Positions 34,149-45,100 of a DNA stretch of 64,000 nucleotides are shown here, one piece after another (positions within the stretch are counted from its first letter, which is position 1; each line of letters starts with the position of its first letter). Source of the DNA: Lepiota brunneoincarnata. Lineage: Eukaryota; Basidiomycota; Agaricomycetes; Agaricales; Agaricaceae. The position numbers were made by a program, and so were the translations under genes. Location: the NCBI GenBank assembly GCA_023014365.1, contig JAEBUN010000007.1:1240001-1304000 (forward strand), written 5' to 3'. The notes under the pieces are model-generated. The model was given only the letters and a program-made list of their open reading frames with translations. It was not told the origin of the DNA and made no database searches.

Positions 34149-36867
34149 ATGCCGTTTCTTTTCCGAAGGAATAAGGACCCCCCCGGCACCGAGGGGCGCG
34201 CCCTGTCCCGCTTTTCCAAGAAGATTCCTGAACGGCTTGGGTATCAACAAGCCGATGGCAGTCGGAGGCCTTCCAGCTGCTCCAGCCCCGCGGTCGATCC
34301 TATCCCCTCCCCGACAGACCCTCAGTCCAGACAACCAGCGACCCCCACCCTTGCTACCACCATCACCCGCACTGCGACTCCCGAACAGCTCGAACCCCTG
34401 GGAGGTCAACATTTTCAACGTACCCCAGATACTGACGAGACCTCCAGTTTTGCGGGAAGCGTGGTCAATTTGACAGCTCCGCGTCAGTCGAGATACCCAG
34501 CACGTCAATATCCAGGGAACGCCCAAGCAATTCCCGGATATTTTGCCAATGCGAGTAATTGCATCTTGCAGAACCCGGTCATGGTTCTCAACTACCACGA
34601 TAATGAACAAGGTGACGTCCTTCATCACAGAAATGCGAGGAATCGTTATTGACCCGGAGTTCCGTCCATAGCAATGAGGTCCCTTGCAAGCCACACCATC
34701 CGAGGTGCAGAATTCGACTCTTCTGTACGAGATCCCCCTCCAAAATGCCATCCTGGCACAAGGAAGAGCATACTAGAAAGCGCACAGCGGTGGCTTCGTG
34801 ATGCTGCACGGCCAGAAGAGGACCCTCTGGTTCGTCGGATCGGCTGGAGCTGGCAAGTCGGCGATCATGCAGACTCTCGCAGAATTCGCATCCGAGTCCC
34901 CCAACTTCATTTTGGGTGCGACGCTCTTCTTTTCGAGGCCCAATGGACGCAACAATCCCTCCCAAGTGTTCATCACCATCGCATACCAAGTGGCCATCAG
35001 ACACCTACCTATACCGCGAGTTTGTCCTGCGCGAGTTTGCTGCTGACCCGGACCTACCAGGGAAGGCGATGAAGACCCAATTTTCGAGGCTGATCGTCGA
35101 GCCATTCGTTCGTCAGGGGATATATGCAGGGCATCATGACTTACTGATATTTCTTGATGGTCTAGACGAAGTCGAGGGCACTCGCACGCAGTGCGAAATC
35201 GTCAACCTGATTTCCTCCTTCTCCCTCACATATCCGAATGTGCCCCTCGTCTGGATCATCGCGAGTCGTCCCTGAATCTCATTTGCAATCGATATTCACT
35301 CGTGAGAACATTTCGACAGAGGAAGTGCCCATGGATTCCGACGAAGCTTGTGCTGATGTCGAACACTACCTCCGAGAGGAATTTGAGAGGATCCGAAAAG
35401 ACGATCCGGTAACGCGCTCCTTGCCTCAATGGCCGACGAGGACAGAGCTGCCTCACGATTACGGCAGCTGCAGCAGGATTGTTCGCATTTGCATCGACGG
35501 CGATCAAGTTTATCGACGACCCCATCCATCGCAACCGTGTTTCTGGTCTCGCGCTGTTAATCGCTGCTATCAAGAAGGTTTCGTTGCAGTCGTCGAAAGG
35601 GAGAGCGCATCCACTTACTCACCTTGATGCCCTCTATACCTGTATACTCTCGCAGGTTCCTGAGGGTCTACTGCCTGATACTTTGGTGATACTTACAAAT
35701 CATCTTGTTCTTCAGAATGGCCCTAGCCGTCGTGATCAAGAAGGTCTGGTGTTCTTGTGTAATTGGTGTGGTATGACCACCGCTGATGCCTATGGTGCCC
35801 TTGATCGACTTCACTCCATCCTCACGATTCCATCACCTGAAGAGGCTGAACGCAAGCAGCTATCTGTCCACCACCAATCTTTTTATGAGTATCTCAAAGA
35901 TCCCAGCCGGTCACATCGGTTTTACATTAGTGCTGCCGAGATGGACAAACAAGAAGTCCGATGTTGTTTGAGGATTGTGAAGGAAGCCCACTCATGTAAG
36001 CTCACAGTGTTTTCGACGTTATGCTGAAGCCAATTTTGATCTCAGGCGCAGCTACTGAAGATAGAGAGGATGTTCCTAACTCAAATGTGACTTTGTCATG
36101 GCCTACCGTACTGCACAAAGGCCTGCAAAGAGCCCTCTCCCGCCGTGCAGTATGGAGCTTTGCAGGCATTGTTGGACGCTACGATCCTGAGCTTGTTTTG
36201 TCCATGCTCCAAGACTCACATATGACCAAAATCGCAAGAACTTTGAATTTCATCGGCTCACGCTGCATCTTTGGCTGCGATCCCCGAGATTATGTTTGGT
36301 TCATGCATTTTGTGCAACACCGACTTGTGAATGTCTTGTTCTCATGTGTGTCACGCTGAATGCTAACTATGCTGTGGATGTCCAGGATGCGAGAATCCGC
36401 GTCGAGCTGCAAAGGCTGAAATTGCTCCAGGAGGTACCGTTCAGAACACTTGACCTCGACAACATCGAAAAGGAGCGCTTAACGTATATCCGCTGCGAAT
36501 GTGATGATTTTCGATAGAAATACAGCCTGAATAAAAAGGGAATCTCTGATAGGTGGAGTCGTCCTGAACCAGTGAGGCTGCTGATAATGATCAGGGGATT
36601 TTTTTGCTGATTGCACGTTATCTATAGGTCGATTACGACTCTGAATACAAGTATTGGAGGTTCACCCGCTACGCTCCATTGCCGCGATCTGCCCTTCGCG
36701 ATTTGCAGCTTGCCCAAGCCCACTCACCCGATACGCCGGTCCTACTGTTTGGAAATCTAACTCAGATGCGCCTCATATACGGATTCAAGACGCCTGATGG
36801 ATCTCAGCGCTGGACGTACTATGTTCCTTATCGGCTTCCAAAGAGGGCACGTGCTGCGCAGTTGTAG
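34149..36867 (+). pseudogene. NACHT NTPase, family A copy 2, four frameshifts
   Basis: Close paralogue of NACHT-A1, with a longer low-complexity N-terminal leader (MPFLFRRNKDPPG, Pro/Thr-rich). Shared parts: NPVMVLNYHDNEQ at the exon end, SLASHTIRGAEFDSSVRDPP, Walker A GSAGAGKSA, NPSQVFITIAYQ, Walker B LLIFLDGLDEVEG, HHQSFYEYLKDPSRSH and the C-terminal RWTYYVPYRLPKRARAAQL to a stop at 36867. Single extra bases at about 34812, 35012, 35270 and 35450 break the NACHT region, each +1. The shift positions differ from those in copy 1. The catalytic motifs are intact once the shifts are ignored. If the shifts are sequence errors this would be an active gene of about 790 residues. Confidence 0.85.
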
Positions 36868-36892
36868 TTGAGCCCCAGGTGATCTAGGGAGA

Positions 36893-36998
36893 GGATATTC
36901 GTAAAGGTATGGAAGGGCGGCAGGATGCGAAAAAGTGATGGTGGTGTCGAGTGGGCCAATGTCGAATATTGCGCTATTCGTGAGTATGCATCCCGAGG
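36893..36998 (+). pseudogene. Nucleoside hydrolase fragment
   Basis: About 105 bp resembling 39458-39565 in the complete gene 2.5 kb away. The readable part gives VVSSGPMSNIALFVSMHPE against VVSSGPMTNIALFVSVYPE. It begins 26 bp after the stop of NACHT-A2 in direct orientation, so it is a stray duplicate left by rearrangement. Confidence 0.8.
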
Positions 36999-38966
36999 AG
37001 GGGGGTGTACGAGATCAAGTAGAAAAAGTGGGAAAGAATGCCCCTGGGTGGTTTAAAATGACCTACTGAGGAGCCTATCTTGTTAACATTCCCAGATCGG
37101 ATGATGAGGACCCCTTCAGTTAGAATCTTTGGTACACTTGCAAATGGCGATGCATAGCACAAGATCTTGCATTGGTCGCAATGAGCAAGCCACTTCTGAT
37201 TCAAGGGCGGTGCACATGTGAAAGAGACATCCTCTCAAATAAAACCTCGACCACTAAGCAAGATCGAATGCTCTCCATGTTGGGTGAGCATAGCATCGAG
37301 AGAGGCTTTGAGCCTCCGGACCGATCCGAAGCTGTGAGGAAGGAAGGGCCCGACTGTGTACATCGGCTTCCGTAACTCTGAGGAGAACCAGGACTTCAGG
37401 GGCCCCAGGGACGCCGCTTCGCACGCTTTACTGGACGCAGGATTGCTCCGTTACATTCCACTAAAAACTTGTACAAGCGCTACAATACTAGCTTGAGGCA
37501 TGGATGTCCTTGCTTATATGTAGCCTCCCTTGAGTATGGGGATGACGGGCTGTTCGAACGGATGCTAGCGAATGGCTCTCAGATTCGATCCTAGGTAAAA
37601 ATTTAGTCTACCTTTTGCGGAAAATATTCATGGTCGTACATGATAGGAAGCCTAGATACTGCTGATTTCTGCCCCATTGGTAGCTCGGAAGAATTGGAAG
37701 GATAACATGAGAAAGTGCTATTATATCCTTCTGCCGTAGGATGGATCATACCGTTGGAATTTGGGCATACAATGGACAAACTGAGATCTGTCCTCGTGGC
37801 TGCCCCCTATCGCCTCATGTAGATAGAGTACATAAGTAGGTAGTCTACAGTATGGCTCGTTTATTTCCCCCACATCCCCCTCTCAACGTCATCCGCTTTC
37901 CCTCCCTTGCCAGTGAGCGGGTCACTTCAACATGTACCTGTTCAACCAACTTCCACAGCAGGCGTACCGGTACGGGCAACCTCAACCTACGATTTTCACA
38001 CCGAAATTACCAAGGCCGCCGATACGTTGTGGCCCGAAGCAGCGGATGGCTCTGCCAAGGCACTACAAGTCAGCAATGCAATGGCCGGCACTGTAGTTCC
38101 GTTGAGTGCTTCGCGTGGCTTGTAATTGAGGAGAGAGAGAGAACTGCGTGAATGCACTTGCCAGGAACTAAACGTTGCTGTGCTTCGGACAAAAATTACA
38201 TCCACATCGCAATAATACGTACGGCGGTTGGCGGGGGAGCCGTGGGAAATGTTTGTCCCAGTCGCAGAGCAATGTAATTGGTGAAGAAGAGTTTGGTAGG
38301 CGACCACCCCCGGTATTATTCGGCGAGTGGCTGTGAAAGAGGTCGAAGACATGCGATTTGTTGGATGCAAACGTAGAGACAATGATCCTTTCGGACATGA
38401 GCATATTGTTGATAACACAAGCGACGGCATAGTACACCTAATGCACTTCAGATCTTGCTTGGAATCTCCATCTCGGAACTATAGAGGAACTTTAGAACGG
38501 ACTTGTTTTCATAGAGGTGGAGTGCAATTAGAATCGGCGCCACAATATGGGGGGTGTTCCGATACGATACGTGCTGCGCCTGCGAGGACACAGATCGGTC
38601 CGATGCGACCGATTGAAGTTGATATTGAGTATTTCTGGATTAACGAAGCTTTCTGAACCCAGGCTGGCTACGGGGGCAGAAGGAGGTGAGTAGTGCTTGT
38701 TGACAACATGCCGATTTACTCTGATATAATCTATAGTAGGTCGAGGAATGAAAGTGGCACAGTCATGAGATTATACAATATCGTTCCCACTACAAATAAT
38801 TATCATATGCAAGGTTTGTCAAGTACACAATTGGCCTTCTGCATCCGCTCGATCCGCTGATAGTAGTACATCACTCTGTGAAAGTGGACTACTTCCTACC
38901 TCCTCTCTCAGGCCTCAGACCCGTTTCATCGCTGATAAGCCTTACCCAACTTTCCTGGCTGATAAT
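36999..38966. other. Large gene-poor stretch
   Basis: Nearly 2 kb without a recognisable gene. A plus-strand frame ending at 38125 contains TSTYDFHTEITKAADTLWPE and ends ASRGL; it could be the 3' exon of an unknown gene but has no partner exons I can join. GAATGGCTCTCAGATTCGATCC near 37570-37591 resembles a pol III B box weakly. The right end is the promoter of the nucleoside hydrolase. Confidence 0.3.
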
Positions 38967-40230
38967 ATGAGAAACGTCTGGCTCGACGTCGACCCCGTAT
39001 GTCCATCCACTTCCCACTGCCAAGATTCTATTATAACCACACAGATTAGGGCCATGATGATGCCATCGCACTCTTACTCGCAGTCCATTGTCCAGACATC
39101 AATCTGATAGGCGTCTCCACAGTATGTGGGTCTATCCTAATATGTTAAAAACACTTCACCATCAATCCCTCCCACCCCCAAATACATTAGACCCACGGAA
39201 ACGCAGATAGTACCTGGACATCCCTCAATGCCGCACGTTGTCTCTACGCCTACGATGCACCCGAGCACATCAAAGTCTACCCAGGCGCGACAAAGCCACT
39301 CATCTTACCAGTGAAACACGATCCAGAGATTCATGGAGAAGATGGATTGGGTGGGGTTGAGGGGTTTCCGAGGACAGATCATCCACAGGTCCTCGAACGA
39401 TTTATTGAAGATGAGGAGGAGGAGGGCAAGGTCAGAGCGTTAGAGGCAATGGTGGCGGGTATCCGAAAGGTCTGGAAGCGCGGTAAAGGCGAAAAGGTGA
39501 CCGTGGTGTCGAGTGGGCCAATGACGAATATCGCACTGTTCGTGAGCGTGTATCCAGAGCTGGTGGAGGGTGGTGCCGTGGAGGAGTTTGTGTTTATGGG
39601 CGGTGGTGTGGGATTGGGGAACCGCTCAGCCGTGGCAGAGTATAACATTATGTGTGATCGTCAGTTCTATTCTGCTTTTCTGTGTCTGCATTGGTTCATG
39701 GATGTATAGCCCATGCAGCACAAATCGTCCTTGATGCACCAGGTAAAAACGACGATGATACCCATAAATGTAACACACACCGCGATCGCGACCCGTGAAA
39801 TCCAGCAGAGACTCCTGGATCCGACGACCTCCTCCAGCCCAAATACCCACTCGTCTCTCCCCCCTGCCTCCACACCCCTTCGCCAGTACTCTCTCCACCC
39901 TCATCACCTATTTTGCATCCACATACGAATCCACATTCGGCTTCATCCATGGCCCACCCCTCCATGATGCGCTCACCATCGCGTATCTCCAGGCCCCGGA
40001 GCTGTTCAAAGGTAAACGGTACAGAGGTAGATGTCGAGTTGAATGCAGGACTTTGTATGGGTGAGACTGTTGTTGACGTTTGGGATTACCGTGGGTGTGG
40101 GGAGGATGAGTGGGGGAGGGAAGGTAAGAATTGTTTTGTTGTGCAAGAGTTGAATGTCTCCGGGTTTTTCGACCTCTTACTGGATTGTGTGGCCAAGTGT
40201 GATTCAGTGTCACCACTAAATCAGTTGTAA
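38967..40230 (+). CDS. Inosine-uridine preferring nucleoside hydrolase (IUNH family)
   Basis: Hydrolyses the N-glycosidic bond of ribonucleosides for purine/pyrimidine salvage. The first exon encodes MRNVWLDVDP and, after an intron ending at ATTAG (39050), GHDDAIALLLA, which together rebuild the DVDPGHDDA calcium-binding motif. Then IGVSTTHGNADSTWTS, EIHGEDGLGG, VSSGPMTNIALFV, EFVFMGGGV and EYNIMCDPHAAQIV; near the end come FIHGPPLHDALTIAYL with the catalytic-site His, and VDVELNAGLCMGETVVDVWD. At least four exons. Three single extra bases at about 39742, 39883 and 40025 shift the frame; correcting them gives a full family match of about 380 residues. With every catalytic block preserved, I favour sequence error over decay. 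Confidence 0.85.
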
Positions 40231-40254
40231 TAATTTCCCTCCAATCCGGAGGTG

Positions 40255-42379
40255 TCAAGGGATACTCTCGAATGTAAATCTAACAAGCGCGGTCGCACCA
40301 CAATTTTTCCCACTCAAGTCTAAGAGTCTCAACACTCGCCATCCACTCCGCACAGATTGATGGGCATCGCTTTCCCCAAGAGCGCGCCGAATATCACCCA
40401 CACGAGCACAAAACACGGCCAACCTGTCATCCTTCCCAAATTCGTTTTCGCACACGCTAAATCTGAATATGTGGCTGTATCAGCCAAGGTTAACCGGACA
40501 CTAGACAATACGTACTTGAGGAAAAGCCAGCTCTTCCCATTTTTCATAGACCACCCATTCGAATGACGCGCTTTCTAACCCTCGTTCTTTCTGTTTCTTA
40601 CCCCACCAGAACTCCTTTTGTATTTCCCAATCATCACCAGCAACTTGAAGTTGTGGATAGGCAAAGTCGAGGTCTCCATTTATAGGGAGCACCTTCTGCG
40701 ACTTTGTAACATATTCCAACCCGTTGGAAACTTTTGCTTTCGTTTTAACTGCAAGAGATGCAGATTCAGGAATAGCAGATGGTGTGGGGAGGAACAGTTG
40801 AGTTTTCAAATAAGCATTGTAAGGTTTTGAGTCGGGCGTAGGTTGACGGTCTGAAGGAGGAGGAGCTATATGATAATGAGTTGGGACACCAAGGGGTAGT
40901 GCGTAGAAGCATACCAGAAGCAACACCGACTATCTCCCCTTTGATCCTCAGCTTCCTCCCCTCATCTGAACCATCCCCTGCGCTGCCCACACTCTCTCCC
41001 GCACGGGGCCTCCCACCCCGCCTCATCCAAGGAGGTTTAACGACCCATCCTTCCGTGCCTACATACATGGCTTCATTAACCTGCATGCCCGTGTCATATT
41101 TCTGCCAATTGACAGCCACGATTTGCGACCCCGTACCCCAGAACGTATATGGACGAAGGTTAGAGGAAGAGATGCGTGTGCCTTTGGGGTAAATACGGCG
41201 GATGTGGGATTGGGCATGAGTAATAACCCGGTTGAGGATCTGCTCGTGCCAAGGCAAGGGTGTGGAAGTAAGGAGAGAGAGGAGGGCCGACTCGGAGATG
41301 TTTAAGAGTATGTGTGGGGGGTCGGGGAACACTGTTAGAAAGGGGTGAGGGACGAGAAGAAGGGGGACGGTAGGACAGGGAGGGACGTACACTGCGACTG
41401 CCAGTCTTTGTGAGGTTTCATACTGCGGAGGTAGTACCCTATAGATGCCAGGAGGGGACTGATGCGGAGATGGTGGGGTATACGGGATCGCTTGCGGCCA
41501 AGGGGCCAGAGGGAGGAGCCACCGCCATCGTCTTCAGATGAGGAAGATGACGAGCTGGAACTATTGGAGTTGACCGCCTCGTTGGCGGTCAAGGATGTCA
41601 CCGGCGGGGGATAGTATTCTACCTAGCGGGATAGCTCTTGTTCATCGTTGCATAGCGCACTGAATACGTGCAGGCTCACCATGACCAAGATCTTACCGCG
41701 AGCTTGTGCGGGGGTCAAGCCAGATTCGTCGTCGATATGATCAAGCTTGCCTTGGATGAATTTATCACCCCAGGCATCGCGCATGATGCGCACGAGCTCC
41801 GCTTGTGGTTCTTCGCCATATATGTGGCACTCGAGGGAGACGAGGACGGGCCAGGAGGTCGAGGAGACGCTTGAGCCGATGGCGGTGCAGGTGTCGACGA
41901 AAGAGATGCTCTGAGAGAAGGTATGGCCGTGGGTGACGATGGGTCCATTGTTCGAGGGCCATACGTCGATCTCTGAAATGAGGGTTATGTAGGTGGAATA
42001 TGAGATGGAAATGGGAACGGACCAACGCAGCGAGCACCATGAGCGAGAACGTGTTTATACGAGAGTGGAGAGGAGCGGCCGAGGATCTGGCCGGAGAGAA
42101 GATAGGTGTTGTGAGATGATCTGTGCACTCAACGTGAGGCCGGTCAGGTGCTGCAAGCGCATAAACTCACGAGACAAAGTAGTCGACAAGTGGAAGGTCG
42201 TCAGGAACGATTGGCGGCTGGATGACTGGATGAGCGAGGAGTGATTCGGGCTTCTCGTGCAGGACATCGTCGATAAAAGACTTTATGTGAGGACTGAGGC
42301 GTGGAAGGGTTGGTGGTGGACAGAGGTTGTGGATGGTGTGGATGGCGAGGGAGGAGGTAAGCTGTTGCTCTGGATCCAT
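40255..42379 (-). CDS. PLC1: Phosphoinositide-specific phospholipase C (X-Y-C2)
   Basis: Cleaves PtdIns(4,5)P2 to IP3 and diacylglycerol at the plasma membrane. The first exon (ATG 42379, or 42463 if an earlier in-frame ATG is used) ends VPDDLPLVDYFVS. An intron then leads to SSHNTYLLSGQILGRSS, with the first catalytic His, and after another intron EIDVWPSNNGPIVTHGHT, with the second. The X half continues to PAQARGKILVMVEYY. A Ser/acidic linker (about 41530-41590) separates the Y half: ISESALLSLLTSTP, RIYPKGTRISSSN, VAVNWQKYDTGMQVNEAMYV. The C-terminus is a C2 domain ending KDDRLAVFCARV and GWRVLRLLDLSGKNCGAT. No PH domain or EF-hands are seen, so it is a short form of roughly 580-600 residues. 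Convergent with the hydrolase gene, only 24 bp apart. Confidence 0.9.
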
Positions 42380-43498
42380 GGTACGATATAGCGCTGCACT
42401 TGAGCGTCTATCAGACCTGATTTCCTTGTGTTTCTCAAACAATGTTGCGGCTCTGGGCTCCACGTGATTTTAAAACTCCTATTCTATGTTTGGGCGCCTT
42501 AGGAATCGGGACAAGCTTATTTCCAGAACTGGCGTGCTCTGCCATCTATCTGATCTCTCGAATAGTCCTCGGCGAGTGCATTTATCACCTGGTTTTGATG
42601 TATGACGGGGAGTTTGATTCTCATCGTCCTTGCGGGTCGTCAAGGTTGTCGTCATATCTCCACCAACACACATACCCCGCTACTTGGTGCTGCCATCATA
42701 CATCTGCTTGTCTCTGCAGTCCTGGCAGGCTCAGGAACCCGAGATGCTCTCCTCATCATAGTTTCAATATGTATGTAATCGCCTCAGGCACGGACTGCAT
42801 TCGCAGTATATTTGCTGCAATTATACTCAGAACCAGAGGGCGAAGAAATGGAAGGCTGTGACTCCCGTGAACGATCATTACCCGGGAGTGCGTCCAAATG
42901 GAGGGATGCTTACTGCGCATTTGTTTCTTAACATTAAGTGGAGTCCCATCAACTCATAAAGGAGGGAGCGGGGGGCAACCCCAGCCCGTGGGCGCGACAA
43001 CACCATTCGGCGATTGGACGCCGTCCCCGTCCCGGGTCCCTCCTCTATCGGTACCTCTTATCATTGCTCGAAGGGTTCTTTCAGAAGTCTGGTTATCAAC
43101 CTCTGTCACTGCTCCTAGTTCGGCGAACCCATGGTGTTCTTTCGGTGACACAAGCAGAAGCAAGTGAGCTGGATATCAATGTCTTATCTTGTCGTCAGGG
43201 TCAGCGAGAAGCGGCAGAACTTCGGGCCTCAGGGCCCTATGGACATCAATGGTGTTTTGCTAAAATGTGTTTTTCATATCACCGATAACGCCGCAACGTC
43301 CAGAATCATGCAGGCAAGAGTTAGATAGCCCTCGAGGTGCACATGAGGGGGACCAGCACTCGGAAACCGGACGGAAGCCACGCTGGCGGAGTTTCTGAGT
43401 CATCCGGAGGGGCCGGCGGTGAAAATGTCGGCCCATCCTGCACCCCTAGAATGGAGAACATTGGGGTTAACCGTTAGCGCCTTGATGAAAGCGATATG
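42380..43498. other. Intergenic 5' of PLC1, possible transporter scrap
   Basis: PLC1 promoter at the left. A plus-strand frame at about 42600-42780 encodes a hydrophobic stretch (TPLLGAAIIHLLVSAVLAG) that vaguely recalls amino-acid permeases, but I cannot extend it. A 116-codon frame at 42938-43288 has no motif. No confident gene. Confidence 0.3.
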
Positions 43499-43500
43499 TA

Positions 43501-43528
43501 CAGTAGGGTAACAAAAGTTTTGCGAAAA
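43501..43528 (+). repeat. Left terminal inverted repeat of the Tc1/mariner element
   Basis: 28 bp beginning CAGTAGGGTAACAAAAG. Pairs with 44718-44745 with one mismatch (A/G at position 11). Confidence 0.92.
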
Positions 43529-43639
43529 CAACAAAGACAAATAATGCATTAATCATTAAAAATATTCACTACACTACTACAACTGCATCTAAAATTATGT
43601 TAATATTTTGGATGGTGGCCCTTAGCCTCATAGACTGCC

Positions 43640-44651
43640 TGAGCACAATTGGGCATGCTCTTGACCAGGTCATTAATATAATTTAAATCAATCATTGTCC
43701 AATCATCCTGAAATGCCTCCCAAAGTTTGTCAAGGTTTTTGGGGATTTCTGGTCAGTCATTTATTCTGACTTTGATGCATTTCCATACATATTCAATGGA
43801 TCAACATCTGGTGACTGAACTGGATGTAGAAGTTGATTGGGGAGGTAGGAATTGCAGAGTTGTTGGGTGACCTTTGCATGGTAAATTAGAGCTCCATCTT
43901 CCATCACTGCTACCTACTCCCTCTCCTCCAATAAATTCCCATAAAAATCCTACAATGGTCCACTAAGGACTAGGCTAACATAATTTGCATCAGTCCTTGT
44001 ATCCTTGGATATATAAACCAGTGGAATGAGTTTTTTGTGTGCCATATACCCCCATATTATAAGACTCTGTCTTCCAGAATTGAAAGTAGGGGTAAAACAC
44101 CTTTCCATGTACCTCTCACCAGGTCTCCTCCATACCCAAACCATCTTTGAACCCAATCCAATCTCCACAGAAGCCTCATCTGTCTGGATTACATGTCTCC
44201 AGTCCTCCTCTATCCACCCCCAATGTTCTCTTGCTCATACCATCCTGGCTTTGACATGGGAGGGCTTAAGAAATAGTTTCTTTGCAGAAATGTATTTACT
44301 AAGACCCAATTAATACCTAATAGTATACCAGATAGTATGGGGATGAGCAGGGGAGTCAAAGGAAGTGTTTCTTGAGTGGGTGATCTTGTAGGGAGTTTGG
44401 GGTCTATTTCTCTCCAGCACAATTTTGATGTGTTACATTGCCCTGTCATTCAATAAGGAAGGTCTCCCAGACCTAGGGGCATCCTCATAATGATCCTGCT
44501 CCTTGTGCCTATGGATAACCCACTAGATGGTGGAAATATTGACTCTGAAGTAATCAGTAATTTCACAAGCAGGAATACATCCCTGATGCTTTGTACATAT
44601 CAGGGAGCATAGTTCAGAGACAGTATTCTTCTTTCCAGCTATTTTTGGCAT
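43640..44651 (-). pseudogene. Tc1-type transposase, inactivated
   Basis: ATG at 44651 (MPKIAGKKNTVSELC) starts a helix-turn-helix region, GCIPACEITDYFRVNISTI, followed by EDAPRSGRPSLLNDRAM, the GRP-type linker of Tc1 proteins. The first catalytic Asp region follows in DWRHVIQTDEASVEIGLG, then WRRPGERYMERC and SLIIWGYMAHKKLIPLVYI. Several stop codons and frame changes interrupt it, and the last DDE/D residues near 43800 are not in a continuous frame. It cannot make an active protein, though the intact termini might be mobilised in trans. Confidence 0.85.
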
Positions 44652-44717
44652 GTAAGATATAGTTGTTGATTAATGGGAATTTTTTTCATTTGTTGTTAAA
44701 TGAGGTCATGTGACAAA

Positions 44718-44745
44718 TTTTCGCAAAACTTTTGCTACCCTACTG
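44718..44745 (-). repeat. Right terminal inverted repeat of the Tc1/mariner element
   Basis: 28 bp whose reverse complement begins CAGTAGGGTAGCAAAAG; ends at the TA target site 44746-44747. Confidence 0.92.
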
Positions 44746-45100
44746 TACTAGCACTACTCGAGGCTTGGACAAGATAGCCCAAGACAGCTCGTTGCGCAAT
44801 ACCGGGACGGTGGTCCTCATGGCGATCAAGCAGGTGATCATGGGTATCGGACTGCGTGGCCTGAGGGAGACAAAAACTCTGCCTGCCTCCTATGGGGATC
44901 TCCCTCGCAGCAGTAGTTCCGAAATCAATGCGGCGCCAAACATGTCACAACAAGTTGCCGCCCGTGGTTCATTCGGTTTCCTTATAGAGCACTGTCTCCT
45001 ACCGTTTCTTACCCCTCCCCCACTCTCCCTCTCCCCACCATCTCCTTTCCACATATTATACCCGCTTCGTCCTCCAGGCTCCATTCTATCTCTTTCAGTT
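44746..45100. promoter_or_regulatory. Fungalysin upstream region
   Basis: Between the transposon end and the protease ATG. A C/T-rich tract spans about 44998-45050, and CATATTATAC at 45052-45061 may be the TATA element, 40-50 bp before the ATG. The transposon lies about 355 bp upstream of the protease gene. Confidence 0.45.

Larger units (their letters stand above)
43501..44745 (-). mobile_element. Tc1/mariner DNA transposon, 1245 bp, degenerate
   Basis: Bounded by 28-bp terminal inverted repeats (43501-43528 and 44718-44745) that begin CAGTAGGGTA and differ at one base. A TA dinucleotide flanks each end (43499-43500 and 44746-44747), the expected Tc1/mariner target duplication. The interior is AT-rich compared with its surroundings and encodes a broken transposase on the minus strand. 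Confidence 0.92.

Noticed and set aside
37560..37600. Second pol III B box near 37.58 kb
   Set aside because: Only a partial match (AGATTCGATCC) with no A box or cloverleaf around it.
42442..42861. 139-codon frame and a hydrophobic alternative frame suggesting a permease
   Set aside because: The resemblance is limited to one hydrophobic stretch and cannot be extended to flanking conserved blocks.
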